Source: Streptomyces himastatinicus ATCC 53653 (lineage in GTDB: Bacteria; Actinomycetota; Actinomycetes; Streptomycetales; Streptomycetaceae). From it: a DNA stretch of 64,000 nucleotides. Where the stretch lies: contig NZ_GG657754.1 in assembly GCF_000158915.1 (NCBI RefSeq), positions 10,341,532 through 10,405,531 of the forward strand. Reading direction: 5' to 3'. A program made the translations under genes and the position numbers. Positions 24,411 to 33,336 of this stretch are shown in pieces; position 1 is the stretch's first letter, and each line of letters opens with the position of its first letter. A model generated the notes under the pieces. It made no database searches. It saw only the letters and a list, made by a program, of their open reading frames with translations, and was not told the origin of the DNA.

Positions 24411-25701
24411 CGATGGCGGCCGCCGTGGTCAGCAACTCGGGGAGCGTGCCGGTGAAGTCGGGCAGCAGCCGCAGCGCCAGCGCCCATGCCTCCGGATCCT
24501 CGCCCAGATGGGCGGTGGCCAGCTCCAGGACCTTGCGGCTCGCCGCGAGCGCCGCCGGGTCCGGTCCGTCCTGCCGCGTGCGGTGGTGGCGGTACGCCAG
24601 ATAGGCGGCCGCGTCCCCGGCGGGCCTCGCCTCGTGCAGCACGTCCAGCGGGGTCAGCATGCCGAGGCCGGCCGCCTTGTCCAGCCAGTCGTTCCGGCGG
24701 TGATGGGGGCGCGGCAGCGGATGGTGGCGCACCAGTTCCAGGGGGCTCGGCCGGGGCCCGGTGGACTTGTGCGGATGCGCCTGGTGCTGGAGCCGCAGAT
24801 CCGCGACCCCGCACTCGGTGCGCAACTCCTCCGGGCAGTCGTCCTCGTCGGCGAGCACCACCAGCAGGGAGTCGGCGAGCGGATCGCGCTCGTGTTCCCG
24901 GGCCAGCTCCGCCCAGGGCAGCCCCGGCCCGGTCTCTTCGGCCAGCCGCTCCAGCGCCGTCGCGAAGAGGTCGCGGGTGCCGCTGTGGGCGCGCAGGAAC
25001 GCCACCTGGCCCGCGGGCCCCCGGGAGCGGTCCAGCTCCGCGCGCAGCACGGCCAGACCGTCCGCCGCCTCCAGCGCGTCCCGGACGATGTCATGCGTCG
25101 CCTGCGGCAGCGGATGCTTGCGGCTGCGGCGCTCGGGGAACTCGGTCTCCTCCAGCAGCCCCCGCACCTCCTCGGCACCGTGCCGCTCCCACACCCGGAC
25201 CAGCAGATACAGCTGTCCGGCGAGCGTATGCAGCTTGATCTTGCCGAGCAGGACGCGGGCCAGCCGCGGATCGCCCGACTCGCAGATCGGCAGCAGCCAG
25301 TGCCGGCGCCCACTGAGCCGCATCTGGTCGATCAGCTCATCCGTGATCGGCAGCGGTTCCGGATCCTCCGCGGCTTCCGTTGCCGGGCGGGGGCCGAACC
25401 GGCGGCCCGCGAGGATGCCCCGGCGCTGCTCGTCGGCGAGCGGCGTGTAGACGTACAGCTTGGTGTTGATCTCGGGGTCGTCGAGGACCACCAGCTCCCC
25501 GATCTTCTCCGCGGGCAGCTCCCAGTCGGAGGCGACGGAGGCCAGCACCGCTGTGCCGTGGAGGCTGACGAACAGGTCGCGCAGGGCGGGCGACGGCTGG
25601 TGGAAGACCAGCAGATGCTGGACGCAACGGCGGTCCAGATGCGGCGCCAGCGCCGTCTGCACCTCCTCGGGGGCCTGGGAGGAACAGCTGGAGGGAACCA
25701 C
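24403..25701 (-). CDS. Uncharacterised large helical protein of the vWA/AAA operon (paralogue 2)
   Basis: 432 residues from a GTG at 25701, last gene of a four-gene operon. No catalytic motif is recognised. The sequence is rich in Leu, Ala and Arg with many predicted helices, suggesting a helical-repeat scaffold. Its C-terminus (ALRLLPDFTGTLPELL) resembles that of the preceding gene (LYSLLPRFTGSSTELF), so the two are probably distant paralogues. The start is uncertain: the upstream ATG at 25732 overlaps the previous stop but is out of frame. It overlaps the convergent phosphatase gene by 8 bp. Likely an accessory factor of the AAA/vWA pair; this rests on context only. Confidence 0.7.
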   Translation of the reverse strand: MVPSSCSSQAPEEVQTALAPHLDRRCVQHLLVFHQPSPALRDLFVSLHGTAVLASVASDWELPAEKIGELVVLDDPEINTKLYVYTPLADEQRRGILAGRRFGPRPATEAAEDPEPLPITDELIDQMRLSGRRHWLLPICESGDPRLARVLLGKIKLHTLAGQLYLLVRVWERHGAEEVRGLLEETEFPERRSRKHPLPQATHDIVRDALEAADGLAVLRAELDRSRGPAGQVAFLRAHSGTRDLFATALERLAEETGPGLPWAELAREHERDPLADSLLVVLADEDDCPEELRTECGVADLRLQHQAHPHKSTGPRPSPLELVRHHPLPRPHHRRNDWLDKAAGLGMLTPLDVLHEARPAGDAAAYLAYRHHRTRQDGPDPAALAASRKVLELATAHLGEDPEAWALALRLLPDFTGTLPELLTTAAAIVS

Positions 25702-25728
25702 CGGCGCGGAGCCCCGGGCGGACCGCTT

Positions 25729-27066
25729 TCACCGGAATACTCGGCTTCCAGCGGCCTCGGGCAGCTTCTGCCGCGGTGCTTGGCCTTTCTGCTCGACCGC
25801 GGCGGCGAACAGCTCCGTGCTCGAACCGGTGAACCGGGGGAGCAGTGAATACAGCGCGCGCCAGGCCGCGAAGTCGTCGCCCAGCGTCTCCAGCAGCCCG
25901 GCCATCGCCGGGCCGAGCGGCTCCTTGCCGTGCGGCAGCGAGGCCAGGACCCGGGAGGCGGGCCGTACCTCGGCCAGGACGCGGTCCACCGGGTACGCGC
26001 CGTCCCGGATGCCGCGCCGCAGCAGCTGCGCCAGACGGTCGTGGTGGTAGCCGTCCTTCCAGTCGGTCTCGGTGAGCAACCGCCAGGGCAGTGGGGAGGT
26101 GTCCGGGAGGCGCGAGGACCTCCGGTACGCGGCCAGCACCAGCTCGTCCGGACAGTCCGGGCGGGCCGCCAGCAGGCCGAGCTGGAGTCCGGGGAAGGGC
26201 TCGCGCTTGTGCTCGGCCAGCAGCAGTTCCCAGTCCACGCCGCCCAGCGGGAACTTCCCGTACCCGTACCTCAGCTCGCGGAGGCGACGCACCAGCTCAT
26301 CGCCGGTCGGGGCCGGTGCGGTCTCCTCGGTCTCCCCGGCCGCCGCCTCACCGGCGGCTGCCTGCCCGGGGGCCGCCGTCTCGCCTGGGGAAGCCGCCTC
26401 GGCGGCCGCCCGTTCGGCCGCCTCCAGCACGGCGGCCGGGTCCTGCGCCGCCTCCGCCCGGCGCACCACCTCCGTCACCGCCGAGTGCAGGAAGGGCACT
26501 TCGGCCAGGGCTCCAAGCTCGTGCACCCCGCCGTGGGTGAGCGTCGCACGGCAGGCCCTCAGCTGCTGCTGCCTGTCCAGCGAGGTGCCGATCTTCTCGA
26601 GCACATGCCGCACCACCTCGGGGAAGGGTGCTTCCAGCGCCGGGAGCAGGTCGTACGACGCGGTGGCGGACAGCAGGAAGTCCACCAAGCCACCCGGGGC
26701 GCGCCAGCCGGGGTCGGCCGGGTGGACGGCCGCCGCGCCGAGCACGGTGCTCCGCAGGTGCTGCCGCCAGGAGCCGGGCAGCGGCTCGCTGTAGAGCGCC
26801 CGGGCCAGGCCGGGGTCGGCCAGCTCGGCGAGCCGGAGCAGCACGCCCTCGCGCTCGACGCCGACCCGCGCCCCGGCCAGGGCCTCCAGCAGCTCCCGGT
26901 CGCCTGAGGCGAACACCTCGTCCACCAGGTGGGCGGGCAGTCGCTCCCGGGACCGGAGCAGCGCCAGGGTCTCCTGCCGGAACCGGGGCAGCAGCGCCGA
27001 GGTGAGGGAGGGGCCGGCCAGCTGGAAGGCGGTGGACACCAGGGCGTCCCGTTCGTAGGTCACCAC
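25729..27066 (-). CDS. Uncharacterised large helical protein of the vWA/AAA operon (paralogue 1)
   Basis: 445 residues from a GTG at about 27066. No known catalytic motif is visible. The protein is helical and Leu/Ala-rich, with a low-complexity Ala-Glu-Gly-Pro stretch at about residues 225-260 that looks like a linker between two helical halves. The second half contains GVDWELLLAEHKREPFPGLQ, ARPDCPDELVLAAYRRS and a final LLPRFTGSS motif shared with the next gene. It lies 79 bp downstream of the AAA gene and 27 bp upstream of its paralogue, all in one direction. Confidence 0.7.
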   Translation of the reverse strand: MVTYERDALVSTAFQLAGPSLTSALLPRFRQETLALLRSRERLPAHLVDEVFASGDRELLEALAGARVGVEREGVLLRLAELADPGLARALYSEPLPGSWRQHLRSTVLGAAAVHPADPGWRAPGGLVDFLLSATASYDLLPALEAPFPEVVRHVLEKIGTSLDRQQQLRACRATLTHGGVHELGALAEVPFLHSAVTEVVRRAEAAQDPAAVLEAAERAAAEAASPGETAAPGQAAAGEAAAGETEETAPAPTGDELVRRLRELRYGYGKFPLGGVDWELLLAEHKREPFPGLQLGLLAARPDCPDELVLAAYRRSSRLPDTSPLPWRLLTETDWKDGYHHDRLAQLLRRGIRDGAYPVDRVLAEVRPASRVLASLPHGKEPLGPAMAGLLETLGDDFAAWRALYSLLPRFTGSSTELFAAAVEQKGQAPRQKLPEAAGSRVFR

Positions 27067-27145
27067 GCGGGGTGCGCTCCGTTCGTCGTTCGGTCCCGCT
27101 GCGGAAGCGGGGAGGGGGAGAGTACGGAAGGGGCGGGGGCCGGGA

Positions 27146-29098
27146 TCATCCGGCGCCGGACAGCTCCGTCATCCGGGCCAGCGCGCCGATCCAGAACCGC
27201 TGCCGCTCCGGCGACTGGCCCACCATGTGGGCCGCGCGCAGCTTGGGTGGCACATGGCGCAGTAGCCGGGCGACCACTTCGGCGTTCCGCTTGAGCTGGG
27301 ACACCTCGGCGTTGGCGAGCACCTGGTGCACCAGATCGGTGTCATTGGTCCCCTCGTCCGACGTTTCGGACGCGGCCGCCAGCCGGGCCTCCCAGCGGTC
27401 GATGTCGCGCGCTATCTCCCGCAGCCCGATCACCCGCTGCTCGGCCCGCTCGGCGAGCCGCGCCTCCAGCTTGGACAGCGGCACCGGGGCGTACTCGCCC
27501 TCACCCAGATAGATCAGCCCCGTCTCCAGCGGCTGCCCGGCCTGGTGCAGCTTGATCAGCCGCTCCAGGGTGCGCTTGGTGATCCAGTCCCGGCCCTCGT
27601 CGTCGATGTCGTTCTTCCACCACTCCAGAACCGTCTCGGCCACCTCGCCATAGGTGGCGATCAGCCACTCGTTGGCCGGGATGTCCTGCGGGCGAACCTC
27701 GTAGCTCACCGTGAAACGGCTGGCCTGGGCCACATTGTTGCTGCTGACCAGCAGCTTGCGGCCGAGGTGGTACGGCGGGTTCTGCAACGCGACCTGGGCG
27801 CGCAGGCCCGGGATCGGGCGGCCGGCCAGCGACCACTCCTGGGTGATCTCCATCAGCTTGGCGAAGGTGGCCTTGTCCTTGGGGCGGTTGTACTCGTCCC
27901 AGACGATCACCTTGGGGTCGGGGCCCACCAGCACGCGGCTGAACAGGGTGTCCAGCGTGCCGTCCGGAGTGGGGATCGGCATGCACAGATCCTCCACGTT
28001 GGTCACCGGCAGCGAGAAGTACACCGGATCGCTTCCGCTCTCCTCGCGGACCACCGCCTTGGTGATCTCCGTCTTGCCGCAGCCGGGCGGCCCCTGGAGC
28101 AGCACCGCCCAGTTCTCCCGGACCGCGGTGCGCAGAATGCTCCGCACCGGGTCGGGGATGGTGGCGGGGTTGGGGAGGCCCAGCGCCCCGGCGATGGCGT
28201 CGAGAAGCTCGGCGGTGCGGTCCGGCCCGGGAGTGCCGTCGGCCTTGCGGTCGTGCAGCCGCAGCCGCACCCCGCCCACCAGCGGCAGCCCCCAGGACAG
28301 CGGGAACCCGGCGCGGGCGCAGTCCAGAACGTGCTGGAGGGTGCGCGGGGAGAGCAGCGAGCGCAGGTACGGGGTGAGCCCGGCCCAGATCTGGAACACC
28401 CCGGTCAGGTCCCAGTCCTCGTACCGCTCGGCCAGTGTGGACCGCCAGGCGGTGTCGTTGGCCGTGATCCGCAGGGTGACCATGCGGTCCAGGACGGCCA
28501 GATCGCTGCGCCGGGCGCTGGTCTCGGCCAGCGACTCGTTGTCCGCGAGGAAGACTCCGACGCAGCCGAGCGCGCGCAGATCGTGTTCGCCCAGTGTCCA
28601 GTTGCAGGCGATCTGCATCAGCTGGGACTGGATGGTCTCGCCGGCCTGGAGCGAGTCGTCGATGAGCAGGACGAAGGGCACACCCGGGGTGAGCTGACGT
28701 ATGATCAGCTGAGTGAGCACCAGCTCCCCGGTGCGGTCGTCCCGCACCGGCGCGTTCACCAGCAGGTCGTCGGGGGTGAGGTTGGCCGCCGGGACGAGGA
28801 TCACCTCGGTGCCCGGGTGGGCGTGCGGGATATAGGACAGAAACGTCGACGTCTTGCCGATTCCGTGCTCGCCGAAGACCTGGCCGGTCTGCCGCATCGC
28901 GATCATGGCGCTGATGAACTGCTCCAGCCGTGCCCCGGTCCGCCCCGGCGGCTCGGGGTAGGTGGCGGTGGCCCGCCGGCCGCTTCCCTCGGCCGCCCGC
29001 TCCTGCCGCCCGGCGGCCGCGTCCTTCGCGGTCGGCGCCATGGTGTCCACACTGCTCACGGTGACTGCATCCCCCGTTGTTCCGTGTTGTTCGTCCAT
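27146..29098 (-). CDS. Double-AAA+ ATPase (MoxR-like) of the vWA operon
   Basis: About 650 residues with two ATPase modules. Module 1: Walker A GEHGIGKT at about 76-83 and Walker B FVLLIDDS near 142-149. Module 2: Walker A GPPGCGKT at about 336-343 and Walker B VIVWDEYNR near 397-405. The Asn/Arg sensor region SSNNVAQASRFTV is typical of MoxR-type AAA proteins. The first 55 residues are low-complexity. The ATG at 29098 is chosen, with a GTG four codons upstream as an alternative. It sits 50 bp after the vWA gene. MoxR-type ATPases act as chaperones with vWA-domain proteins, so the two probably form a complex. Confidence 0.85.
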   Translation of the reverse strand: MDEQHGTTGDAVTVSSVDTMAPTAKDAAAGRQERAAEGSGRRATATYPEPPGRTGARLEQFISAMIAMRQTGQVFGEHGIGKTSTFLSYIPHAHPGTEVILVPAANLTPDDLLVNAPVRDDRTGELVLTQLIIRQLTPGVPFVLLIDDSLQAGETIQSQLMQIACNWTLGEHDLRALGCVGVFLADNESLAETSARRSDLAVLDRMVTLRITANDTAWRSTLAERYEDWDLTGVFQIWAGLTPYLRSLLSPRTLQHVLDCARAGFPLSWGLPLVGGVRLRLHDRKADGTPGPDRTAELLDAIAGALGLPNPATIPDPVRSILRTAVRENWAVLLQGPPGCGKTEITKAVVREESGSDPVYFSLPVTNVEDLCMPIPTPDGTLDTLFSRVLVGPDPKVIVWDEYNRPKDKATFAKLMEITQEWSLAGRPIPGLRAQVALQNPPYHLGRKLLVSSNNVAQASRFTVSYEVRPQDIPANEWLIATYGEVAETVLEWWKNDIDDEGRDWITKRTLERLIKLHQAGQPLETGLIYLGEGEYAPVPLSKLEARLAERAEQRVIGLREIARDIDRWEARLAAASETSDEGTNDTDLVHQVLANAEVSQLKRNAEVVARLLRHVPPKLRAAHMVGQSPERQRFWIGALARMTELSGAG

Positions 29099-29148
29099 GC
29101 GTGTCCGCACCCCGCCCGGCGGCGGGGACGGTGTCTTGGTTCCTCGGC

Positions 29149-30597
29149 TCAGCTGTCGCCGGTGACCACCCGGTGGCAGGCCATCGGCGGGTCATGCCGC
29201 TCCGGCCAGTCGTCACCGCCGTCCGTGATCAGCCAGATCCACCGGTCGGGCTGGGCCGGGGTCACCTTCGGGGCGTGGCCGTCGGTGACCATGATGACCG
29301 CGTCGGCGCGCTCCTCGAACCGCCGCCCGTTCACCGCCCGCCGCCCCTCCACGTAGTCCACGACCTGCTGGAAGTCGGTGCCCCCGCCGCCGTGCACCCG
29401 CTCTCCGGGGACGAACGGCATCAACGCGCCGTCGAAGCTCAGCCAGTGGCTCTCGACTCCCTCGGCGCGGCCCACCAGCGTGGTGATCCAGTCGATCACC
29501 GGCTGGGGCATCGACCCCGAGGTATCCAGCGCGATGACCACGACCTTGGTGCGCTCCGCGCCCCGCCGCGCCAGCATCGGATCGTGCCCGAGCGCCAGCA
29601 GCACCGCCCCCTGCTTCTTCGGGTAGATCAGCCGCTCACCCTCGCGGAGCTTGGAGGAGAGGGTGTCGGACAGCCACCGCCGCCACCACTCCACCCGCCG
29701 GGTCCGCTGCGTCTCTCCGCGCAGCTCGCCCAGCCCCATCCGCCCCCACATCTTCTCCAGCCGCTTGCCACCGCCGGTGGTGCGGTCCGCGAGGGCCAGC
29801 AACTCGTCCCGGGCGAGCCCTTCGCCGCGCAGCGCACCGCGCATCACCTCGGCAAGCGTCTCCTCGACCGCCGAGGTCACCGCCTCCGCGTCCATCGGCG
29901 GCCGCTGCTTCGCCCCGGTCCCCTCGCCGTCCCCGCCGGGGCCCATGTGGATGCACAGGACCGGCGGCACGGGAGGGGTGCGCATCCGCTTCAGCTCCCC
30001 GTAGATCCTCAGGTCGGTCTCGGTGAAGTCCCGGTAGGACAGCGGCTCGAAGCCCTGCTCGCGCAGATCGGCCACATACCGCTGGTGCACCTCGTGCGGA
30101 TCCACGCCCACCGGCTCCCGGCGGGTGCCTCCCGCGCCGTCCGGCACCTCACGGGTCGGCAGGCCGCCCTGGGTCAGCCGGAGCAACGCCACATGGTTGA
30201 TCGCGACTTCGGCCGCCAGGTCGAAGACCGGGTCGGCGCGCAGTTCCTCGTCCACGTACAGATGGCGGTGGATCAGATGCCGCGCCTCGTGGAACAGGAC
30301 GAAGCGCACCCCGCTTTGCCCGATCGCGACGAAGAACTCCGGGTTGTACAGCAGCAGACAGGTGCCGTCCCCCGTGGCCACCACCGCCGCCGTGGCCACC
30401 GCCGTGGTGGGGATCTGGTAGTGGCACTTGGCATACAGCCACGAGGACACCACGCTGTCCTTGACCCCGAAGTCCAGCAGCACCGCCTCCTTGAGCCTGC
30501 GGCCCTCCTCGGCCACCGCCGGATCGTCCGGTTGGCAGGCCAGCAATGCCCGGCGGTCGGCCAGAAAAAAAAAACCCCCGACAACACCCCCTCCCAA
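29149..30597 (-). CDS. Putative metallopeptidase / von Willebrand A-like protein (DUF2201 type)
   Basis: About 482 residues. The N-terminal domain has a zincin-like HEARH motif at about 103-107 (LFHEARHLIHRH). The C-terminal vWA-like domain has a complete MIDAS: DTSGS at 358-362, GGGTDFQ, and a late VTDGHAPK. This is the predicted-metallopeptidase plus vWA arrangement. The true start is uncertain: the open frame runs back through a T10 tract (FFFLADRR), and native coding sequence probably begins around LADRRALLAC. It is the first gene of the operon with the double-AAA ATPase. Metal-dependent substrate or partner binding through MIDAS is the family expectation. Confidence 0.8.
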   Translation of the reverse strand: MGGGVVGGFFFLADRRALLACQPDDPAVAEEGRRLKEAVLLDFGVKDSVVSSWLYAKCHYQIPTTAVATAAVVATGDGTCLLLYNPEFFVAIGQSGVRFVLFHEARHLIHRHLYVDEELRADPVFDLAAEVAINHVALLRLTQGGLPTREVPDGAGGTRREPVGVDPHEVHQRYVADLREQGFEPLSYRDFTETDLRIYGELKRMRTPPVPPVLCIHMGPGGDGEGTGAKQRPPMDAEAVTSAVEETLAEVMRGALRGEGLARDELLALADRTTGGGKRLEKMWGRMGLGELRGETQRTRRVEWWRRWLSDTLSSKLREGERLIYPKKQGAVLLALGHDPMLARRGAERTKVVVIALDTSGSMPQPVIDWITTLVGRAEGVESHWLSFDGALMPFVPGERVHGGGGTDFQQVVDYVEGRRAVNGRRFEERADAVIMVTDGHAPKVTPAQPDRWIWLITDGGDDWPERHDPPMACHRVVTGDS

Positions 30598-30697
30598 ACT
30601 ATCCCCCCGCTACCTGTGCCACTGCCTTCCCTCAGCTGAAGAGATGCATGGGGACCCCAAAAACCAAAACCGTGGGGGGGGATTTGCCCCCCCTCGC
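30565..30697. other. Homopolymer-rich stretch between MBL and vWA genes
   Basis: Contains A10 at 30565-30574, G8 at 30674-30681 and C7 at 30687-30693, with A-rich and C-rich segments between. Nothing else in the window looks like it. It covers the 3' end of the MBL frame and the 5' end of the vWA frame, and both predicted termini look non-native. It may be a real terminator/promoter region or a poorly resolved assembly join. Confidence 0.6.
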
Positions 30698-31726
30698 CGT
30701 GAAGGTTATCCGCCGGGTACGACAACGCGGTGGTGAGTGGAGGGGACAGCCCTGCCGCAGGTCCCAGGCCACCTGGGCGACAACGGCGATCATGGCGACG
30801 ATGTCCGGCCGGTCCTCGCCGCCGTTCAGATGCCGGTACTCGGTGCCCACCGTGATCACCATGCGCTCGGGCAGCCCCGGCAGCGGGAACGCGTTCTCGG
30901 CGATGAGCTTGCGGGCCGCCTCCAGGGCGGGGACCCCGGCCGTGTGCAACTCCCGCGCCCGGTCCCGGATGTGCTCCAGATAGCCGATGTGGCCGCGGAC
31001 GCCCTCCCGGTCCAGCACCGGCCCATGGCCGGGGACGATGGTCTGCGCCCCGGTGTCCAGCACCCGCTCGCACGCGGCGATCACACTGTCCAGCGGACCG
31101 GCCCAGTGCACCGCGTGGTCGCCGGGGTCATCGGGGCTGGAGGCGAAGATGACATCGCCGGTGAACGCCACCTTCTGCTGCGGCAGATAGGCGATGAGGT
31201 CGCCGGTGGTGTGCGCGGCGGGCAGCGCGGTCAGCTGCACCGGCACCTGCCCGATCCGCAGGTCCAGCTCGCCCGTGAAGGTCGTCGTGGGCTCGACGAC
31301 CTCGGTGTCGGCCCAGTCGAACCGTCCGAAGTGGCTCTGGAGATACCATCCGAGCGGCGTCTCCGGGTCGCTGCCGCGCACCATGGCGTGCAGCTGCTTC
31401 GGAGCCGGTTCGTACTCGATGTGGCCGAGCGCCTCGCGGGTGGCCACGATGTCGGCACCGCGCACGACCTCCGCGCCCCACAGATGGTCACCGTTCGCAT
31501 GGGTGACGATCACCCGCCCGATCCTGCCCCCCTCGGGCAGCAGCGATCGGCTGCGCTCCAGGAAGTCCTGGGCCATGCGCCGGTCGTAAGGGGAGTCGAT
31601 CCAGGCGGCGGTGCCATCGGGGGACACGATCAGCCCACAGTTGGCGAGGCCCCATCCGGCGCTGGGCGTGGGGCTCCACAGGTGGACACCGTCGGCGAGG
31701 CGGAGGAGTGGTGAAGGCGAGTTCAT
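30632..31726 (-). CDS. MBL-fold metallo-hydrolase
   Basis: A 364-residue frame with a metallo-beta-lactamase fold. The metal motif is THANGDH (an HxNxDH variant of HxHxDH). AAHTTGDL, FTGDVIFA and VPGHGPV follow at the usual intervals. A C-terminal helical part ends near VAQVAWDLRQ. The last 30 or so residues come from the homopolymer-rich stretch and are probably not native. Relatives hydrolyse thioesters or act as quinone/sulfur-oxidation accessory hydrolases. The start ATG is at 31726. The Asn in place of the second His is expected to alter the first metal site. No clear functional link to the vWA operon downstream. Confidence 0.8.
   Translation of the reverse strand: MNSPSPLLRLADGVHLWSPTPSAGWGLANCGLIVSPDGTAAWIDSPYDRRMAQDFLERSRSLLPEGGRIGRVIVTHANGDHLWGAEVVRGADIVATREALGHIEYEPAPKQLHAMVRGSDPETPLGWYLQSHFGRFDWADTEVVEPTTTFTGELDLRIGQVPVQLTALPAAHTTGDLIAYLPQQKVAFTGDVIFASSPDDPGDHAVHWAGPLDSVIAACERVLDTGAQTIVPGHGPVLDREGVRGHIGYLEHIRDRARELHTAGVPALEAARKLIAENAFPLPGLPERMVITVGTEYRHLNGGEDRPDIVAMIAVVAQVAWDLRQGCPLHSPPRCRTRRITFTARGGKSPPTVLVFGVPMHLFS
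30655..30693 (-). terminator. Possible intrinsic terminator after the MBL gene
   Basis: On the minus strand G7 (30693-30687), the loop CAAAT and C8 (30681-30674) form a 7-bp hairpin. It is followed by a T-rich tail (ACGGTTTTGGTTTTT, ending near 30655). It lies inside the apparent 3' extension of the MBL reading frame, which supports a native MBL stop further upstream. A homopolymer artefact is the alternative. Confidence 0.4.
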
Positions 31727-31784
31727 GGTCGCACAGTACTCAGCGGCGGCCGGACGTTCACTCGAACCCGCCCGTGGCTCCGGC

Positions 31785-33299
31785 TCAGGCCGTCATGGGC
31801 CGGTCCGCCGGCCCGACCGGGGCCGGGAGGGCGGTGTCACCGGCCAGATAGCGGTCCACCGCGGCCGCCGCCGAGCGGCCCTCGGCGATCGCCCATACGA
31901 TCAGCGACTGTCCGCGCCCCGCGTCACCGGCCACGAAGATCCCCTCCCTGCCGGTTCCGAAGGAGGCATCGCGGGCGATGTTGCCGCGCGCGTCCAGCTC
32001 CAGACCGAGCTGGCCGAACAGTCCACGGTCCCGTTCCGGGCCGTGGAAGCCGAGCGCGAGCAGCACCAGATCGGCCCGCAGCACCCGCTCGCCGCGTCCG
32101 TCCCCGGGCGCCTCGGCCCGGCCCTCCGGCCCCGTCCCGACGAGGCGCAGCGCCCGGACCCTGCCGTGCGGCCGCCCCTGGCCCGGCGCGTCCCCCTCGA
32201 AGCGAACGGTGGTGGCCGAGAAGAGCCGGGCGTCCGCGTCCGCCTCCGGGGAGGCCGCCAGTTCCCGCGCCTCCTCGTGCGCGGCGGACATCCGGTAGAT
32301 CTTGGGGTACGTGGGCCAGGGCTCGTCCTCCGCCCGCTCGTCCCCGGGCAGCGGGTGGATGTCCAGCTGGGTCACGGAGGCGGCGCCCTGCCGCAGCACC
32401 GTGCCCAGGCAGTCCGCGCCGGTGTCCCCGCCGCCGACGATGACCACGTGCTTGCCCTCGGCGGTGATCGGCGGCCGGTCGTAGTCGCCCTCCTGGACCC
32501 GGTTGGCCAGGGGCAGGTACTCCATCGCCTGGTGGATCCCGGCCAGCTCCCGGCCCGGCACCGGCAGTTCGCGCCAGGCCCGTGCGCCCACCGCTATCAC
32601 CAGCGCGTCATAGCGCGCCCGCAGCTCGGCGGCGTCCACATCGGTGCCCACGCCCACCCCGGTGCGGAACTTGGTGCCCTCCGCGCGCATCTGCCACAGC
32701 CGCCGGTCCAGATGGTGCTTCTCCATCTTGAACGAGGGGATGCCGTACCGCAGCAGCCCGCCCACCCGGTCGTCCCGCTCGTACACCGCCACCGTGTGCC
32801 CCGCGCGGGTGAGCTGCTGGGCGGCGGCCAGCCCCGCGGGGCCCGAGCCGATCACGGCCACGGTCCGCCCCGACAGCCGCTCCGGCGGCTTCGGGACCGC
32901 GTAGCCGCTCTCCCAGGCCCGGTCGGCGATGGCGACCTCGACGTTCTTGATGGTCACCGCGGGCTGGTTGATCGCCAGCACGCACGCACTCTCGCAGGGC
33001 GCCGGGCACAGCCGCCCGGTGAACTCCGGAAAGTTGTTGGTCGCGTGCAGCCGCTCGCTCGCCCGCCGCCAGTCGTCGCGGGACACCAGGTCGTTCCAGT
33101 CCGGGATGAGATTCCCCAGCGGGCAGCCGTCATGGCAGAACGGGATCCCGCAGTCCATGCAGCGGTCCGCCTGCGCGGTGATGATCGGCAGCAGTCCGCC
33201 GGGGACGTACACCTCGTCCCAGTCGTGCACCCGCTCCTCCACCGGGCGGCGTGGCGGAAGGCGGCGTGGTGTGGTGAGAAAGCCCTTGGGGTCGGCCAT
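31785..33299 (-). CDS. gltD: Glutamate synthase small-subunit-like NADPH oxidoreductase
   Basis: A 504-residue flavoprotein of full GltD length. Cys clusters CMDCGIPFCHDGCPLGN and CPAPCESAC near the N-terminus bind [4Fe-4S] centres. The FAD motif is AVIGSGPAGLAAA, the NADPH motif IVGGGDTGADCLG, and the closing FAD segment GIFVAGDAGRGQSLIVWAI. It passes electrons from NADPH to the large subunit for glutamate synthesis. No gltB lies within this window, so this copy is either remote from its partner or serves another redox partner. It is 36 bp downstream-side of the ipdC-like gene on the same strand, but probably an independent unit. Confidence 0.85.
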   Translation of the reverse strand: MADPKGFLTTPRRLPPRRPVEERVHDWDEVYVPGGLLPIITAQADRCMDCGIPFCHDGCPLGNLIPDWNDLVSRDDWRRASERLHATNNFPEFTGRLCPAPCESACVLAINQPAVTIKNVEVAIADRAWESGYAVPKPPERLSGRTVAVIGSGPAGLAAAQQLTRAGHTVAVYERDDRVGGLLRYGIPSFKMEKHHLDRRLWQMRAEGTKFRTGVGVGTDVDAAELRARYDALVIAVGARAWRELPVPGRELAGIHQAMEYLPLANRVQEGDYDRPPITAEGKHVVIVGGGDTGADCLGTVLRQGAASVTQLDIHPLPGDERAEDEPWPTYPKIYRMSAAHEEARELAASPEADADARLFSATTVRFEGDAPGQGRPHGRVRALRLVGTGPEGRAEAPGDGRGERVLRADLVLLALGFHGPERDRGLFGQLGLELDARGNIARDASFGTGREGIFVAGDAGRGQSLIVWAIAEGRSAAAAVDRYLAGDTALPAPVGPADRPMTA

Positions 33300-33336
33300 G
33301 ACCTCCTCCAGTACCGATGTCCTGGTCTGGCCGCTT

